A program made the position numbers and the translations under genes. DNA of 64,000 nt, from assembly GCA_900315015.1 (NCBI GenBank), contig OMXJ01000005.1, forward strand, positions 62,001 through 126,000, written 5' to 3'. Positions 43,976-52,362 of the stretch are shown here, one piece after another. Position 1 is the stretch's first letter. Each line of letters begins with the position of its first letter. A model generated the notes under the pieces. It saw only the letters and a program-made list of their open reading frames with translations, was not told the DNA's origin and made no database searches. The DNA is from an uncultured Eubacteriales bacterium. Lineage in GTDB: Bacteria > Bacillota > Clostridia > Lachnospirales > Lachnospiraceae.

Positions 43976-44013
43976 AAACAGGTTTTATACTGATTTAAGC
44001 ATAAAACCCGTTT
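43976..44013 (-). terminator. Terminator of the restriction operon
   Basis: AAACAGGTTTTAT (43976-43988) pairs with ATAAAACCCGTTT (44001-44013), a 13-bp stem with one mismatch, followed on the minus strand by TTTTGG. It lies 24 bp beyond the vsr stop. The rest of the gap 43757-44036 has no gene. Confidence 0.65.
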
Positions 44014-44036
44014 ATATATCTATACTTTTCTATATT

Positions 44037-44477
44037 CTACACATTTCCTATTTTTTTCTCAAATACTATTTCATCAATCACTTTAGCACATGCATCTACA
44101 TCTCCTTTGATCTCTTTACCCCAAAATCTTATAACTGTCCACCCCATTCCTAATAATTCTCTATTATCCTCAACGTCTCTATTTATATTCCTTGAAATCT
44201 TCTTTATCCAAAATCCACTATTATTTCCTTTTAATAATTGTGGTTTCAAAATATCCCAGTCCTTCCCATGGAAAAATTCACCGTCACAAAAAATTGCAAT
44301 CTTATACTTTGTAATAGCTATATCAGGACTCCCTGGTAAATTTTTATAGTTTTTTCTATATCTATACCCTTTATTCCATAAAGCCCTTCGCAATAGTAAT
44401 TCTATTGAGGTATTATTACTTTTTATGCTCCTCATGCGTTTACTATTTATTTTTTCTTTTGTTTTCTTATTATTCAT
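44037..44477 (-). CDS. vsr: Vsr-type very short patch repair endonuclease
   Basis: A 146-residue endonuclease of the Vsr family, which nicks next to T:G mismatches arising from deamination of 5-methylcytosine. It has SKRMRSIKSNNTSIELLLRR at the N-terminus, the catalytic Asp in GSPDIAI, the motif FCDGEFFHGKDW (usually GCFWHGC) and GWTVIRFWGKEI. It partners the cytosine methyltransferase encoded at 49914. It follows the putative nuclease gene by 5 bp and is the last gene of the operon. Confidence 0.92.
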   Translation of the reverse strand: MNNKKTKEKINSKRMRSIKSNNTSIELLLRRALWNKGYRYRKNYKNLPGSPDIAITKYKIAIFCDGEFFHGKDWDILKPQLLKGNNSGFWIKKISRNINRDVEDNRELLGMGWTVIRFWGKEIKGDVDACAKVIDEIVFEKKIGNV

Positions 44478-44482
44478 ATCAT

Positions 44483-45877
44483 TTATGGCCCTAAAAGCAA
44501 TTTCAACAAATTACTAAGATTGAATCTAAACTTATAGCAATTTCTATTACTATGAACCTGGAATTCTCCTATAGATAATCCATCATATTTAACAGTATTG
44601 CTCTCATTCCATTCTTCAAGAGTAGGTCTTGTAAAGCTAAATTTTTCTTTCTTCCAGCAAAACTCTTTTATTGATTCTTTACTAATTGTCATCTGCGTGA
44701 AGGTCGCATCACTATTTTGATATATCCATAATAGCCAATCGGAGTCAAATAAATGTGCTACATAGATTGGCATTATTTTATCTATATTTCTAAATACCAT
44801 TTCCTTGAATTTCTCTCCTGTAACTTCTACAATACCGGGCTCGAAAAACTCCTTAAAATATAATAAGCATGTTTTTGCTCCTGGTTGACCGACCTCAGGA
44901 GGACAAACCATTTTTCCTTTATTAGTCTTCAAAGATAATGTTAAATTATCTCTTAATATAAAATCATAAGAACATTTGCTATTTTCTCCTCTATCACCCT
45001 TCATAGAACCTGTGTGTTTTATTGCTGGAGGAACTGTTTCAAATGCTTTCTTAATAGAAGGCATAACTTTATTAACATATGATTTTATGATTCTATTTTT
45101 AAAACTTTCTGGTTCTTCCAAGTCAAAGTACTCACAAATGGCTCCTTCTGCAGATATTCCAAGAGACTCTGTGTTAGATTTTACTATCTTGAACCATTCT
45201 GGTATTGCGGAAATTATAAATCTAAACTTGAATGATCTTTCTTTATGAACTTGTATTTCAGCTATAGATTTCCCATGGAATTTTAATGTAGTACTCTCTT
45301 TCCATTCATCAATCCCTCTTGTAAAACTAAATTCATCTCTTGAAAAAGAATAGTTGGCTATTTCTTCAGAATTAATAACAACTATTTTGCTTAAATCTTT
45401 TCTTGATATTAATGCCGTATAATCAGATTGAAACATATTATCAATAAAAATTGGTAATATTTCATGTATATGGAAAAAAACTAATTTTTGTATATCAACC
45501 TGATTTTCGATTTTGTTTCCGTAAATATCAGCGAAAAATTCATTAAGAACTGAATAACCCGCCTGCCCAACAGTCTTGGGAGCAACTTTGTCACTTGTTT
45601 TCATAGTTCGTATTGATAAAGTTTTTCCATTTGCTAACTCAAAATTGTGGGGCGACGTAGTAATTCCATTTTTAGTAAATTCTTGTGAATATGTCAAAAG
45701 ATGAGTTGGCTTACTCTTTACTTCATCAAATATCTTTGTTACAACAGGAGTTAGTTCCTCTTCATATTCCTTATTATAACTAGATGAGAATTGAGCTTGT
45801 GCCCAATCATTTATTTCTAAATTATATTTATCACATATCATTTTTTGTAAGGTCAATCCATAATCAGCATTATTCAT
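44483..45877 (-). CDS. Putative restriction endonuclease with internally duplicated domain
   Basis: A 464-residue protein made of two copies of one domain (about 3-235 and 240-464). Shared features are TVGQAG/EVGQPG, F..IHEILPIFIDNMFQSDY versus FRNIDKIMPIYVAHLFDSDW, FSFTR...EW..S.T.K..G.SI.E.QVH and FKFRF. Copy 2 keeps a PD-(D/E)XK-like core, YDFILRDNLTLSLKT; in copy 1 the same place reads HNFELANGKTLSIRT, with Asp and Lys replaced by Asn and Arg. One half may be catalytic and the other for DNA recognition or dimerisation. The call rests on operon context and this motif; I do not recognise the named family. Start at 45877 by the AGGAGC site. Confidence 0.6.
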   Translation of the reverse strand: MNNADYGLTLQKMICDKYNLEINDWAQAQFSSSYNKEYEEELTPVVTKIFDEVKSKPTHLLTYSQEFTKNGITTSPHNFELANGKTLSIRTMKTSDKVAPKTVGQAGYSVLNEFFADIYGNKIENQVDIQKLVFFHIHEILPIFIDNMFQSDYTALISRKDLSKIVVINSEEIANYSFSRDEFSFTRGIDEWKESTTLKFHGKSIAEIQVHKERSFKFRFIISAIPEWFKIVKSNTESLGISAEGAICEYFDLEEPESFKNRIIKSYVNKVMPSIKKAFETVPPAIKHTGSMKGDRGENSKCSYDFILRDNLTLSLKTNKGKMVCPPEVGQPGAKTCLLYFKEFFEPGIVEVTGEKFKEMVFRNIDKIMPIYVAHLFDSDWLLWIYQNSDATFTQMTISKESIKEFCWKKEKFSFTRPTLEEWNESNTVKYDGLSIGEFQVHSNRNCYKFRFNLSNLLKLLLGP

Positions 45878-45901
45878 ACTTGCTCCTATATACAAACTAT
45901 T

Positions 45902-46690
45902 TTACACATCTAATGCCATTTTTTGTTGTTCAGCCATTATTTTCACTAATTCTTCATAGTCAAATGCATCAACCATACATAACGCAGCAAAACAACTAAT
46001 TGATGTAGGCACCAAACTTTTCTTCTTTTTTCCTTTAAGCTTATTAGGATAATTATTTCTAATTATCGCATCAACAAATGCTTTTATAACAACATCATTT
46101 CTACTCATTTTTCTTTCATATATTGCTTTAACTGGATCAATAAATTCGAATGCCGTCCTAACTCTTTTTTCGTTTTCTTCGCTTTCTTCATTTTCTTCGC
46201 CAACTAGTTTATCCACCATAGTCCATAAAAACAAAAAACCCGTTCTAGATGCGGTTCCATTATTGAAATAATACTTTCTTATCTTATCTTTTGCTTTTTC
46301 ATCGTCAACTTCTATAAACCATAGTTTTTCTATTATTTCTACAAAAACTGTTAAACTTAAATATGCCCAAAGCCTATGGTCATATAATATTGCACTTGGA
46401 ATTCTTCTGCCATTTTTCATTTTCATATCTTTATGTAATTGAATTCCCAACTTCGAGAGCTTTTCATATTTGTTAGGAAGTTTTTCATCTTCCAAAATCG
46501 TATTATATTTTTCCAAATCTATTTCAACATCTATGCTTACTCCATCTATTTTTATAACTTCCGAGTCAACTTCAATCATCTCCATTCCAAGATAGTTAAT
46601 TCTAGAAGTTTTTTCATAATCATCAACCATTTTGTTTAATAGAGAATTCATACAATCCTTTTTTATTCTCTTTAATTTAATTTGACTCAA
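45902..46690 (-). CDS. Conserved protein of the MutL/MORC-type restriction operon (unknown)
   Basis: A 262-residue protein with no signal peptide. It contains a helical central part (RRIPSAILYDHRLWAYLSLT, RTGFLFLWTMVDKLVGEE) and an acidic stretch. It may belong to the DUF6339 family, seen with similar operons, but I cannot confirm it. The start codon is TTG overlapping the stop of the preceding gene by four bases; it is translationally coupled to its neighbours. A structural or adaptor role for the ATPase and nuclease is possible. Confidence 0.7.
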   Translation of the reverse strand: MSQIKLKRIKKDCMNSLLNKMVDDYEKTSRINYLGMEMIEVDSEVIKIDGVSIDVEIDLEKYNTILEDEKLPNKYEKLSKLGIQLHKDMKMKNGRRIPSAILYDHRLWAYLSLTVFVEIIEKLWFIEVDDEKAKDKIRKYYFNNGTASRTGFLFLWTMVDKLVGEENEESEENEKRVRTAFEFIDPVKAIYERKMSRNDVVIKAFVDAIIRNNYPNKLKGKKKKSLVPTSISCFAALCMVDAFDYEELVKIMAEQQKMALDV

Positions 46691-47577
46691 TTATTATCAC
46701 TCCTCTCCTTGTCTGCAAGTGAAATTATAGAATGTTCCAATTGATAATCAGATAACAAATGTGCTTGTTCATAAATCAAAGACATATCTAAAAAACCATC
46801 ATACTTTGCTTTTTTCTTAAAATCATCAAATTTGTAGTCATCAGGATTTTTATTATTAAACATCTTTATAAAAACATCATACCAATTACAATCTTCATTG
46901 TATTCTTCTTCATTTTGAACTAATTCGATTAACACATAAACAAATACTTCGAATGTAAGATTTGTAATAAACAACAAATTATACTCTTCTTTTTGTTTTA
47001 TAATTCCATATGCCTCATTAAATTTTGTTCCAACATTCACTTGTATTAACTCATGATTGCTTAAATCTACTTCAAATCCTTTTCCATTTAATTCTTCAGA
47101 TGGATTTAACTGAATAAGATCATCACCTTTTTTATCATAATCTAAAACTTCAGTATTAGATATCGCAAGCGGATAGTACCTTGGTATTTCTAATTCAAAA
47201 CCTGACCATTCCTCTTTCATCTCGCTTTGATATTCCAACTTAAAATCATCTACATTAACTAATATATAACCAGTAAATTTTATTTGATCATTTTCAACAA
47301 GTTTTTCTAACGGAATTGAAACATTAATTTTTTCAGCATATCCAGTTACTTTCTTCATCCCCGAAACTTTGGATGCTTCATATTTTACAGCAAACTGACA
47401 TTTATTGTCTGTTATTAGTTTTGAAATAGAATCACATTTAAGATTAATCTCAAATTCAAAGCTAAGACATTTTCCATTTTCCTCGTTTAACGAATTATCT
47501 GAATATTTCAATAAAAAAATAGAATCTTTGTACGCTGATTCTTCCTCTTGTAATACCGGATAAGGATATTCATTCAT
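46687..47577 (-). CDS. Conserved protein of the MutL/MORC-type restriction operon (unknown, beta-rich)
   Basis: A 296-residue acidic protein. The first 200 residues are strand-rich (VSIPLEKLVENDQIKFTGYI, FELEIPRYYPLAISNTEVLD) and the last 90 helical. It has no known motif or membrane helix. The 8-base overlap with the ATPase gene and 4-base overlap with the next gene show tight coupling. In published surveys of MutL/MORC-type restriction operons, beta-rich companions follow the ATPase; equivalence here is inference. Confidence 0.7.
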   Translation of the reverse strand: MNEYPYPVLQEEESAYKDSIFLLKYSDNSLNEENGKCLSFEFEINLKCDSISKLITDNKCQFAVKYEASKVSGMKKVTGYAEKINVSIPLEKLVENDQIKFTGYILVNVDDFKLEYQSEMKEEWSGFELEIPRYYPLAISNTEVLDYDKKGDDLIQLNPSEELNGKGFEVDLSNHELIQVNVGTKFNEAYGIIKQKEEYNLLFITNLTFEVFVYVLIELVQNEEEYNEDCNWYDVFIKMFNNKNPDDYKFDDFKKKAKYDGFLDMSLIYEQAHLLSDYQLEHSIISLADKERSDNN

Positions 47578-49513
47578 TTATGTTACCCTCCCTACACTGA
47601 ATTTCTAATTGTATTTTATAAAGAATATCTTTTGATGTCTCAATTATGCATTCATTTACTCTATCTTTTTCAATGTTTAAGCCTGAAATAGTGCCATCAT
47701 TATTTACTTTTTTATTAATGCCATTAAATTTAAAGTTTTTTATGTAACTTGCTATTGCATTGACACTTCTGCCATCTGAATTAATGGACTTAAAATAAAT
47801 AACTGCATCCTTAAGATTTGACTCAGTTGTAAATCTTATTATATACCCATTCTTTGTCTTGATAAAAAAAGGTTCTCTTGTGTAATCATCAAATAAAACT
47901 ATATTATTATTTCCTCCGTCAGAAACTTTCTTTTTTTTCTTCTTTTCATTCTTTTCTTTTTCTGGTTCCATATGTGGTTTAGGATCTGGAGTATTCCCTC
48001 TTTTTTGTCTTGTACTAGCCATTCCAGATTCATTACCATTAGCGTCACCTTTTTTCTTTTTCTTTATCGGCACCTTTTTAGAAATCTTATTTTTTTCTTT
48101 CTTCTTTATGTCAGTCACAGTTCCTGGAAGATTTATTATACTTGTAAATTCTTCTAACGCCTGTTTCTCATTAGCATCTATTTTAGTTTTTTCTGTAATA
48201 TAATTGGATACCACATCCTTTATTTTTTTCAGTAATTTCACTGCATCTTCAGGAATATCATAATTATCATCTTTTGTTATAAAATCATCATGTGCTGCAT
48301 TTTCAAGAGATAATAATTTCTTATTTAGTTCTTCTCCTTCAATTTCTACAACTGCTGTATAAGGTTGATTAGCCTTATTAATACGATATTCCACAATTTT
48401 CATTCCTTGATTTCTAACTACAGCATAATACTTTTTGTGATTTTCATTTCCCAATTTAAAATGAATAATAACACTTCCGATTTTATTTTTTCCTGACGTA
48501 TCCATTATTGTTTCTTCTTTTACATCACCTGAATTCATAGCCTCTATGTAATCGGTCAAACTAAAATTAGAATTCTTATCTCTTAATGGTGATTCTTTTT
48601 TATATACATTTTCGAACACATCATCAAAATTGTCTTTATCTAATATTTTATCAAATACCTGTACTATTAATTTACCTTTTTTTATTGCTACAAAAAAATT
48701 ATCCATAATAGAACAGATCATATCTCTTTTTAACTTTTTCTTAGATTCATCGTCTGTAACATTTACACCAATTATTGTTACATCAGTTCCATAACCCTTA
48801 TCCTTTTGTCTAATAAAAAATGGATTTATGTTTCCAAAATCCTCTTCTTCAAGAGGCTTAACAATATTTCTTGTATCACTTTCATTTTCATCGACTTTTC
48901 CATACCAACCTATAGAACTCTTTCTTTTATTATTTTCATCTTTCCAGTTTACAAGCATAGTTTTTCCTTCGAATAATCTACCTTGCGTTTCCTTGTTATA
49001 GGTTGAATAAAATACTGTTTTAGCGGTACTCCTTAAGAAAGGTACCTTTTTTCCTACACCATGGCTTCCTGCAGAACCCGGTCTTGTTTTATATGATTTT
49101 CCTTCATCATATAACAGATATCCCCAAGCTTCATCTCTCCCCGGTCTAACTCCAGTAGTATTATAATCCGACGCTTTTAAACATGGTATTTTTTCACTAT
49201 TTAATATTTCTATTCCTTTTTTATAGTAAGACTTAGTAAGTGGATTCGAAATATTCTCAAGGCATTTATTTATTACATATTTTATAAATGCTCCATCCGG
49301 AATTTCTGACAGATCCAAGTAATCAAAACTAAACTCTACCTTAACAGGCTCTTCGCAATCAACATCATATGCATCAATTGAATTCTGAATTACTTCTCTT
49401 GCATATGAATCCATTGAATTAATTCCAAATTTAGAATCTACAGATTCATCCACAAAATTATCGGAGGGACTATTTTCATCATTAAAATAATATCCTATGT
49501 ACTTATTTCCCAT
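47570..49513 (-). CDS. MutL/MORC-like GHKL ATPase of a restriction system
   Basis: A 647-residue ATPase of the GHKL (Hsp90, MutL, histidine kinase) superfamily. The N-box is REVIQNSIDA (39-48, with E40, N44 and D48), the second motif is ASDYNTTG (114-121) and the glycine-rich lid is GSAGSHGVGKKVPF (146-159). A transducer-like region follows to about 450, then a Lys-rich linker (about 460-535), then a small C-terminal domain. Iyer, Abhiman and Aravind described MutL-like/MORC ATPases in restriction operons; this fits that type. It would act with the methyltransferase and nuclease, possibly as an ATP-driven DNA clamp. The start follows AAAGGAG. Confidence 0.82.
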   Translation of the reverse strand: MGNKYIGYYFNDENSPSDNFVDESVDSKFGINSMDSYAREVIQNSIDAYDVDCEEPVKVEFSFDYLDLSEIPDGAFIKYVINKCLENISNPLTKSYYKKGIEILNSEKIPCLKASDYNTTGVRPGRDEAWGYLLYDEGKSYKTRPGSAGSHGVGKKVPFLRSTAKTVFYSTYNKETQGRLFEGKTMLVNWKDENNKRKSSIGWYGKVDENESDTRNIVKPLEEEDFGNINPFFIRQKDKGYGTDVTIIGVNVTDDESKKKLKRDMICSIMDNFFVAIKKGKLIVQVFDKILDKDNFDDVFENVYKKESPLRDKNSNFSLTDYIEAMNSGDVKEETIMDTSGKNKIGSVIIHFKLGNENHKKYYAVVRNQGMKIVEYRINKANQPYTAVVEIEGEELNKKLLSLENAAHDDFITKDDNYDIPEDAVKLLKKIKDVVSNYITEKTKIDANEKQALEEFTSIINLPGTVTDIKKKEKNKISKKVPIKKKKKGDANGNESGMASTRQKRGNTPDPKPHMEPEKEKNEKKKKKKVSDGGNNNIVLFDDYTREPFFIKTKNGYIIRFTTESNLKDAVIYFKSINSDGRSVNAIASYIKNFKFNGINKKVNNDGTISGLNIEKDRVNECIIETSKDILYKIQLEIQCREGNINE

Positions 49514-49527
49514 ACTAATACTCCTTT

Positions 49528-49755
49528 TTACAATTTAAATGTTTTTTTGCCCGTAATACTATTATTATATTTCCTCTCTAGCTCATTAGTTGCTTCTCTA
49601 ATCGTTTTTATTATTTTAGTGAAATCCTCTTGTGAAAACTCATAATTATTTTTATTAGACAAATTCCCTAGTAAATCAAGATTTTTTAGTACTACATTCG
49701 TCCTTTTTTCAGCTAGTTCCACAAATCTTTCTCTTTTCTTCGACAGATTATCCAT
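49528..49755 (-). CDS. Small helical protein of restriction-modification operons
   Basis: About 75 residues from the ATG at 49755, which has AGGAGA upstream (the frame is open to 49815). It is all-helical in pattern: KKRERFVELAEKRTNVVLKN, LLGNLSNKNNYEFSQEDF and a C-terminal helix. This F-x-x-L-A-E-x-R-x-N type protein is common beside methyltransferases and restriction genes in diverse bacteria. It may be a coiled-coil adaptor; function not established. Confidence 0.75.
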   Translation of the reverse strand: MDNLSKKRERFVELAEKRTNVVLKNLDLLGNLSNKNNYEFSQEDFTKIIKTIREATNELERKYNNSITGKKTFKL

Positions 49756-49913
49756 GCAACATTCTCCTTTTATTGTATTATAATTACAATTTTCTATACT
49801 AAAATAATACCTCATATCACAATTTTTGTCAACATTTTTTACTACATTTTTAAAATATAGTAAAAAACATCACTGCATTTCATATAATACAGTGATGTTT
49901 TTATTTATATATG

Positions 49914-51203
49914 TTAATTATCCTGATCTACATTTGCTTCAATCAGTGCCTTCTGAACAGCTACTCCAATTGCTCTTCCTAACAGTGGAGGAACCGCATT
50001 ACCTATTTGTACTAACTGCCATTTCTTTGATCCTTTAAATATGAAATCATCTGGAAAAGACTGTAATGCTGCTAATTCTCTAGGTGTTAATACTCTTGGA
50101 AGCTTAGGATGCAAATTAACTCCTCCATGGTTTTCTTTTACTGTACAAGACGGTTTATCCCAAGGAGATTTTTTCCACGCATCTGAATAATTTCCATACA
50201 AGCTATTTCCTTCAGGTACCTCCATAATCCTTTGTTTCATATTTTCAGTATGCCTACTGAAAATATGATTTATGTCTTTTCGTTCTGGCATATCCATAAA
50301 TCTCTCTATTTCTTGACCTAAAGTTTTATAATGATCCTTATCAACAAAAGGCTTTGGATGATAATTGGTTCCTCCTATTCTATTTCCGATAAAAATGACG
50401 CGTCTACGCGTTTGTGCTACACCGTAGTCAGCACTATTCAAAATAGTAACATTTATTTCATATCCTATATTTTTATAATCTTCTATAATCTTTTTTTCTA
50501 TCTTACCATCTAACATAGAACGTAAACCTTCAACGTTCTCCATTACAATATATTCTGGTCTTATATGATCTACAATCTTAAGCATTTCCAAATATAAACT
50601 ATTACGTTCGTCTGTCACCACTCTATTTCCTGATAGAGAAAAACCTTGGCACGGAAATCCTCCTACCAATAAATGAATATGCCTATCCCCTATACTGTCA
50701 TATAAAGCTTGCTTTACCTCTTCTTTCCTTATATCCCTAGTTTGAACCTCTTCATTGAAACCTTTTTGTTCTACAAAATTATATTTATATGTTTCCACAG
50801 CCTGTTCCATTATTTCCACAGATGCAACTGGTGTAAATCCTGCCATCGTTAATCCACAACTCAAACCACCAGCTCCAGAAAACAAATCTATAAAATTATA
50901 ACCATTTCTAGCACGAGGGTGCGCCCATCCATCCTTAGATTTTGAGGTACATTCCTTTTTTACATCAATCCAATTTACTTCATCTTCGTATTCATTATTA
51001 CCAGCTATTAAAGCAAACGTCTCCCTATCATTATCCTCATCATATGCTCCAGTAGCAATCCACCTTTTATAGTCTTCAATAAGAATTCTATACTTATTTT
51101 GCATTCTATATGCTGGTAGTTTTTTAGCAGCAATATGTCTGCGAATTGTCTTTTGGCTTTTTCCTGTTAATTTAGCCACATCCTCTATTGAATAGTAATC
51201 CAT
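49914..51203 (-). CDS. dcm: DNA (cytosine-5-)-methyltransferase with N-terminal helix-turn-helix
   Basis: A 429-residue C5-cytosine methyltransferase. All core motifs are visible: I FIDLFSGAGGLSCGL, IV GGFPCQGFSLSG with the catalytic Cys, VI VMENVEGL, VIII QTRRRVIFIG, then a variable recognition region, IX LTPRELAALQSFPDDF and X QIGNAVPP. The first 50 residues are an excisionase/MerR-like winged helix (YSIEDVAKLTGKSQKTIRRH). The ATG at 51203 with AAGGAGA is preferred to the longer frame to 51272, which would run across the promoter. Methyltransferases with N-terminal HTH domains, such as M.SsoII, repress their own transcription; the palindrome upstream suggests the same here. The target site is unknown. 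Confidence 0.92.
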   Translation of the reverse strand: MDYYSIEDVAKLTGKSQKTIRRHIAAKKLPAYRMQNKYRILIEDYKRWIATGAYDEDNDRETFALIAGNNEYEDEVNWIDVKKECTSKSKDGWAHPRARNGYNFIDLFSGAGGLSCGLTMAGFTPVASVEIMEQAVETYKYNFVEQKGFNEEVQTRDIRKEEVKQALYDSIGDRHIHLLVGGFPCQGFSLSGNRVVTDERNSLYLEMLKIVDHIRPEYIVMENVEGLRSMLDGKIEKKIIEDYKNIGYEINVTILNSADYGVAQTRRRVIFIGNRIGGTNYHPKPFVDKDHYKTLGQEIERFMDMPERKDINHIFSRHTENMKQRIMEVPEGNSLYGNYSDAWKKSPWDKPSCTVKENHGGVNLHPKLPRVLTPRELAALQSFPDDFIFKGSKKWQLVQIGNAVPPLLGRAIGVAVQKALIEANVDQDN

Positions 51204-51223
51204 AAAAATCTCCTTAATCATAT

Positions 51224-51272
51224 AATGTCCACTTGACATGTAAATTATACATGTCAAGTGGACATTTGTCAA
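51224..51272 (-). promoter_or_regulatory. Near-consensus promoter overlapped by a 19-bp-arm palindromic operator
   Basis: Minus-strand TTGACA (51267-51272), a 17-bp spacer and TATAAT (51244-51249). Two perfect inverted arms, AATGTCCACTTGACATGTA (51224-51242) and its complement (51248-51266), are separated by AATTA and cover the -10 box and spacer. A protein bound here would block the promoter of the methyltransferase and the whole restriction operon. The methyltransferase HTH domain is the best candidate. Confidence 0.85.
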
Positions 51273-51356
51273 GTCATTTTTTATAAATCTTAATTACTAT
51301 AATTTTATATCATATTTAATGTTTTCTACTACTATTATAAAAGTAAATATATAATA

Positions 51357-51498
51357 TTACATATTATTTTCAGATAGGATGTTCATCCATATACCACCTT
51401 TTTCTTCAAATAATACAGGAATCACTGCTTCACCTGTACTTTCTCCAGCTTTAAACCTTAAAAGATTTATTATTTTCAGTTATAATATATTTCGTCAT
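51357..51498 (-). pseudogene. Small frameshifted gene of unknown function
   Basis: A good ribosome site (AAGGAGATTGT) precedes ATG at 51498 and 14 codons (MTKYIITENNKSFK) that run into a stop. A one-base shift restores an open frame, LRFKAGESTGEAVIPVLFEE and on to a stop at 51357. The joined product would be about 46 residues. Frame and spacing suggest a recently broken small gene; no family recognised. Confidence 0.45.
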
Positions 51499-51754
51499 AC
51501 AATCTCCTTATGTGTTTTTACATTTTAATGTGTTAAATAATCAAAAAAAGGTACACTCTCCCCATTATTTCACCAAACATCATTTTACCACAATTCCGTC
51601 TATTTTTCAACTTTTTACATTTTATTTATGAAATAAAAAAATACGGAATTAATGCTATTGTTGCATCAAATCCGTATAAAAATCACAACACAAATATTGT
51701 TAATAACCAACCATTTTTCTGTAAATATAAGGATACTCTAAATCCACTTTTTAT

Positions 51755-51931
51755 TCAAATTAAAAAATCAAAATATTTTTTCACCATACTCTCATTTATA
51801 TTCCATAACGAGCTTATGAAAATGTCCACTTTACCATAAAACATTGCACAGCGAGTCACATCAACTCCATTTCTTAGTACACAATAGTGATATTTTGAAT
51901 ACCATATAATATGATATTGTTTTTCGTTCAT
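51755..51931 (-). pseudogene. IS200/IS605-type TnpA fragment
   Basis: A 58-codon frame starting MNEKQYHIIWYSKYHYCVLR resembles the N-terminus of IS200/IS605 transposases (Y-H-[IV]-[IV]-W-x-x-K-Y-R-x-x-V-L), and KVDIFISSLWNINESM resembles the HVHIFIS-PP-N-S segment from further on. About 30 intervening residues and the C-terminal half with the catalytic Tyr are missing, so it is an internally deleted remnant. In the retained segment the first His of the HUH pair is replaced by Lys. The ribosome site GGGGAGA is intact. Confidence 0.5.
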
Positions 51932-52132
51932 TATCTCCCCCTCTAATTAATAGTTTTCCGTATTCATACACACATTAAATCATAAATAGTTATAGTTTTC
52001 CATATGATAATTTTACATATAAATATATGCTTATATTTGTTCTTCGTGGCATTGGACAAATGGAATCGCTCGACAAAAAAATATATTTAAAAAAAACAAA
52101 TCCTGCAAGGGGCGATATGTTATTATAAAAGA

Positions 52133-52155
52133 GCGCGAAGCCAAAAGCTTCGCGC
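52133..52155. terminator. Strong GC-rich hairpin
   Basis: GCGCGAAGC (52133-52141) pairs perfectly with GCTTCGCGC (52147-52155) around CAAAA. The minus strand continues TCTTTTATAA and the plus strand CATTTTTG, so it can act as an intrinsic terminator on either strand; on the minus strand it follows the gene at 52361. Confidence 0.6.
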
Positions 52156-52166
52156 CATTTTTGATG

Positions 52167-52362
52167 AAAAAATGAGACTCTGACTCCGTCCCGGGGTCTC
52201 ATTTGTTATCGCTATTGAGTGCACTGATCCGTATTACTACATATATCGTTAAGCTTATCCGTTACGGATCAATTAAGCGGCATGCACGAGGAACAAGTAG
52301 TTTCCTGCGCAAGCCGCTTTATAGCAAAAATGAGACTGTGACTTAAGTCCCGAGGTCTTTTT
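52167..52362. repeat. Two related hairpin repeats flanking a long imperfect hairpin
   Basis: Copies at 52167-52204 and 52326-52362 share AAAAATGAGACT.TGACT and TCCCG.GGTCT. The first forms a 9-bp stem (AAATGAGAC/GTCTCATTT). Between them 52275-52319 forms an imperfect hairpin with AAGCGGC and GCCGCTT ends. They could be repeated palindromic elements or stacked terminators. Confidence 0.5.

Larger units (their letters stand above)
51273..52360. other. Gene-poor stretch with remnants and hairpins
   Basis: About 1.1 kb without an intact gene. It contains a frameshifted small gene (51357-51498), an IS200-like fragment (51755-51931), a hairpin-flanked ATACGGAATT element near 51650-51680, and the hairpins and repeats at 52133-52362. 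A 70-codon minus-strand frame at 51990-52202 overlaps these hairpins and is not considered a gene. Confidence 0.5.

Noticed and set aside
51990-52202. 70-codon minus-strand open frame
   Set aside because: It is formed largely by hairpin and repeat sequence, lacks a ribosome site and has no protein-like features.
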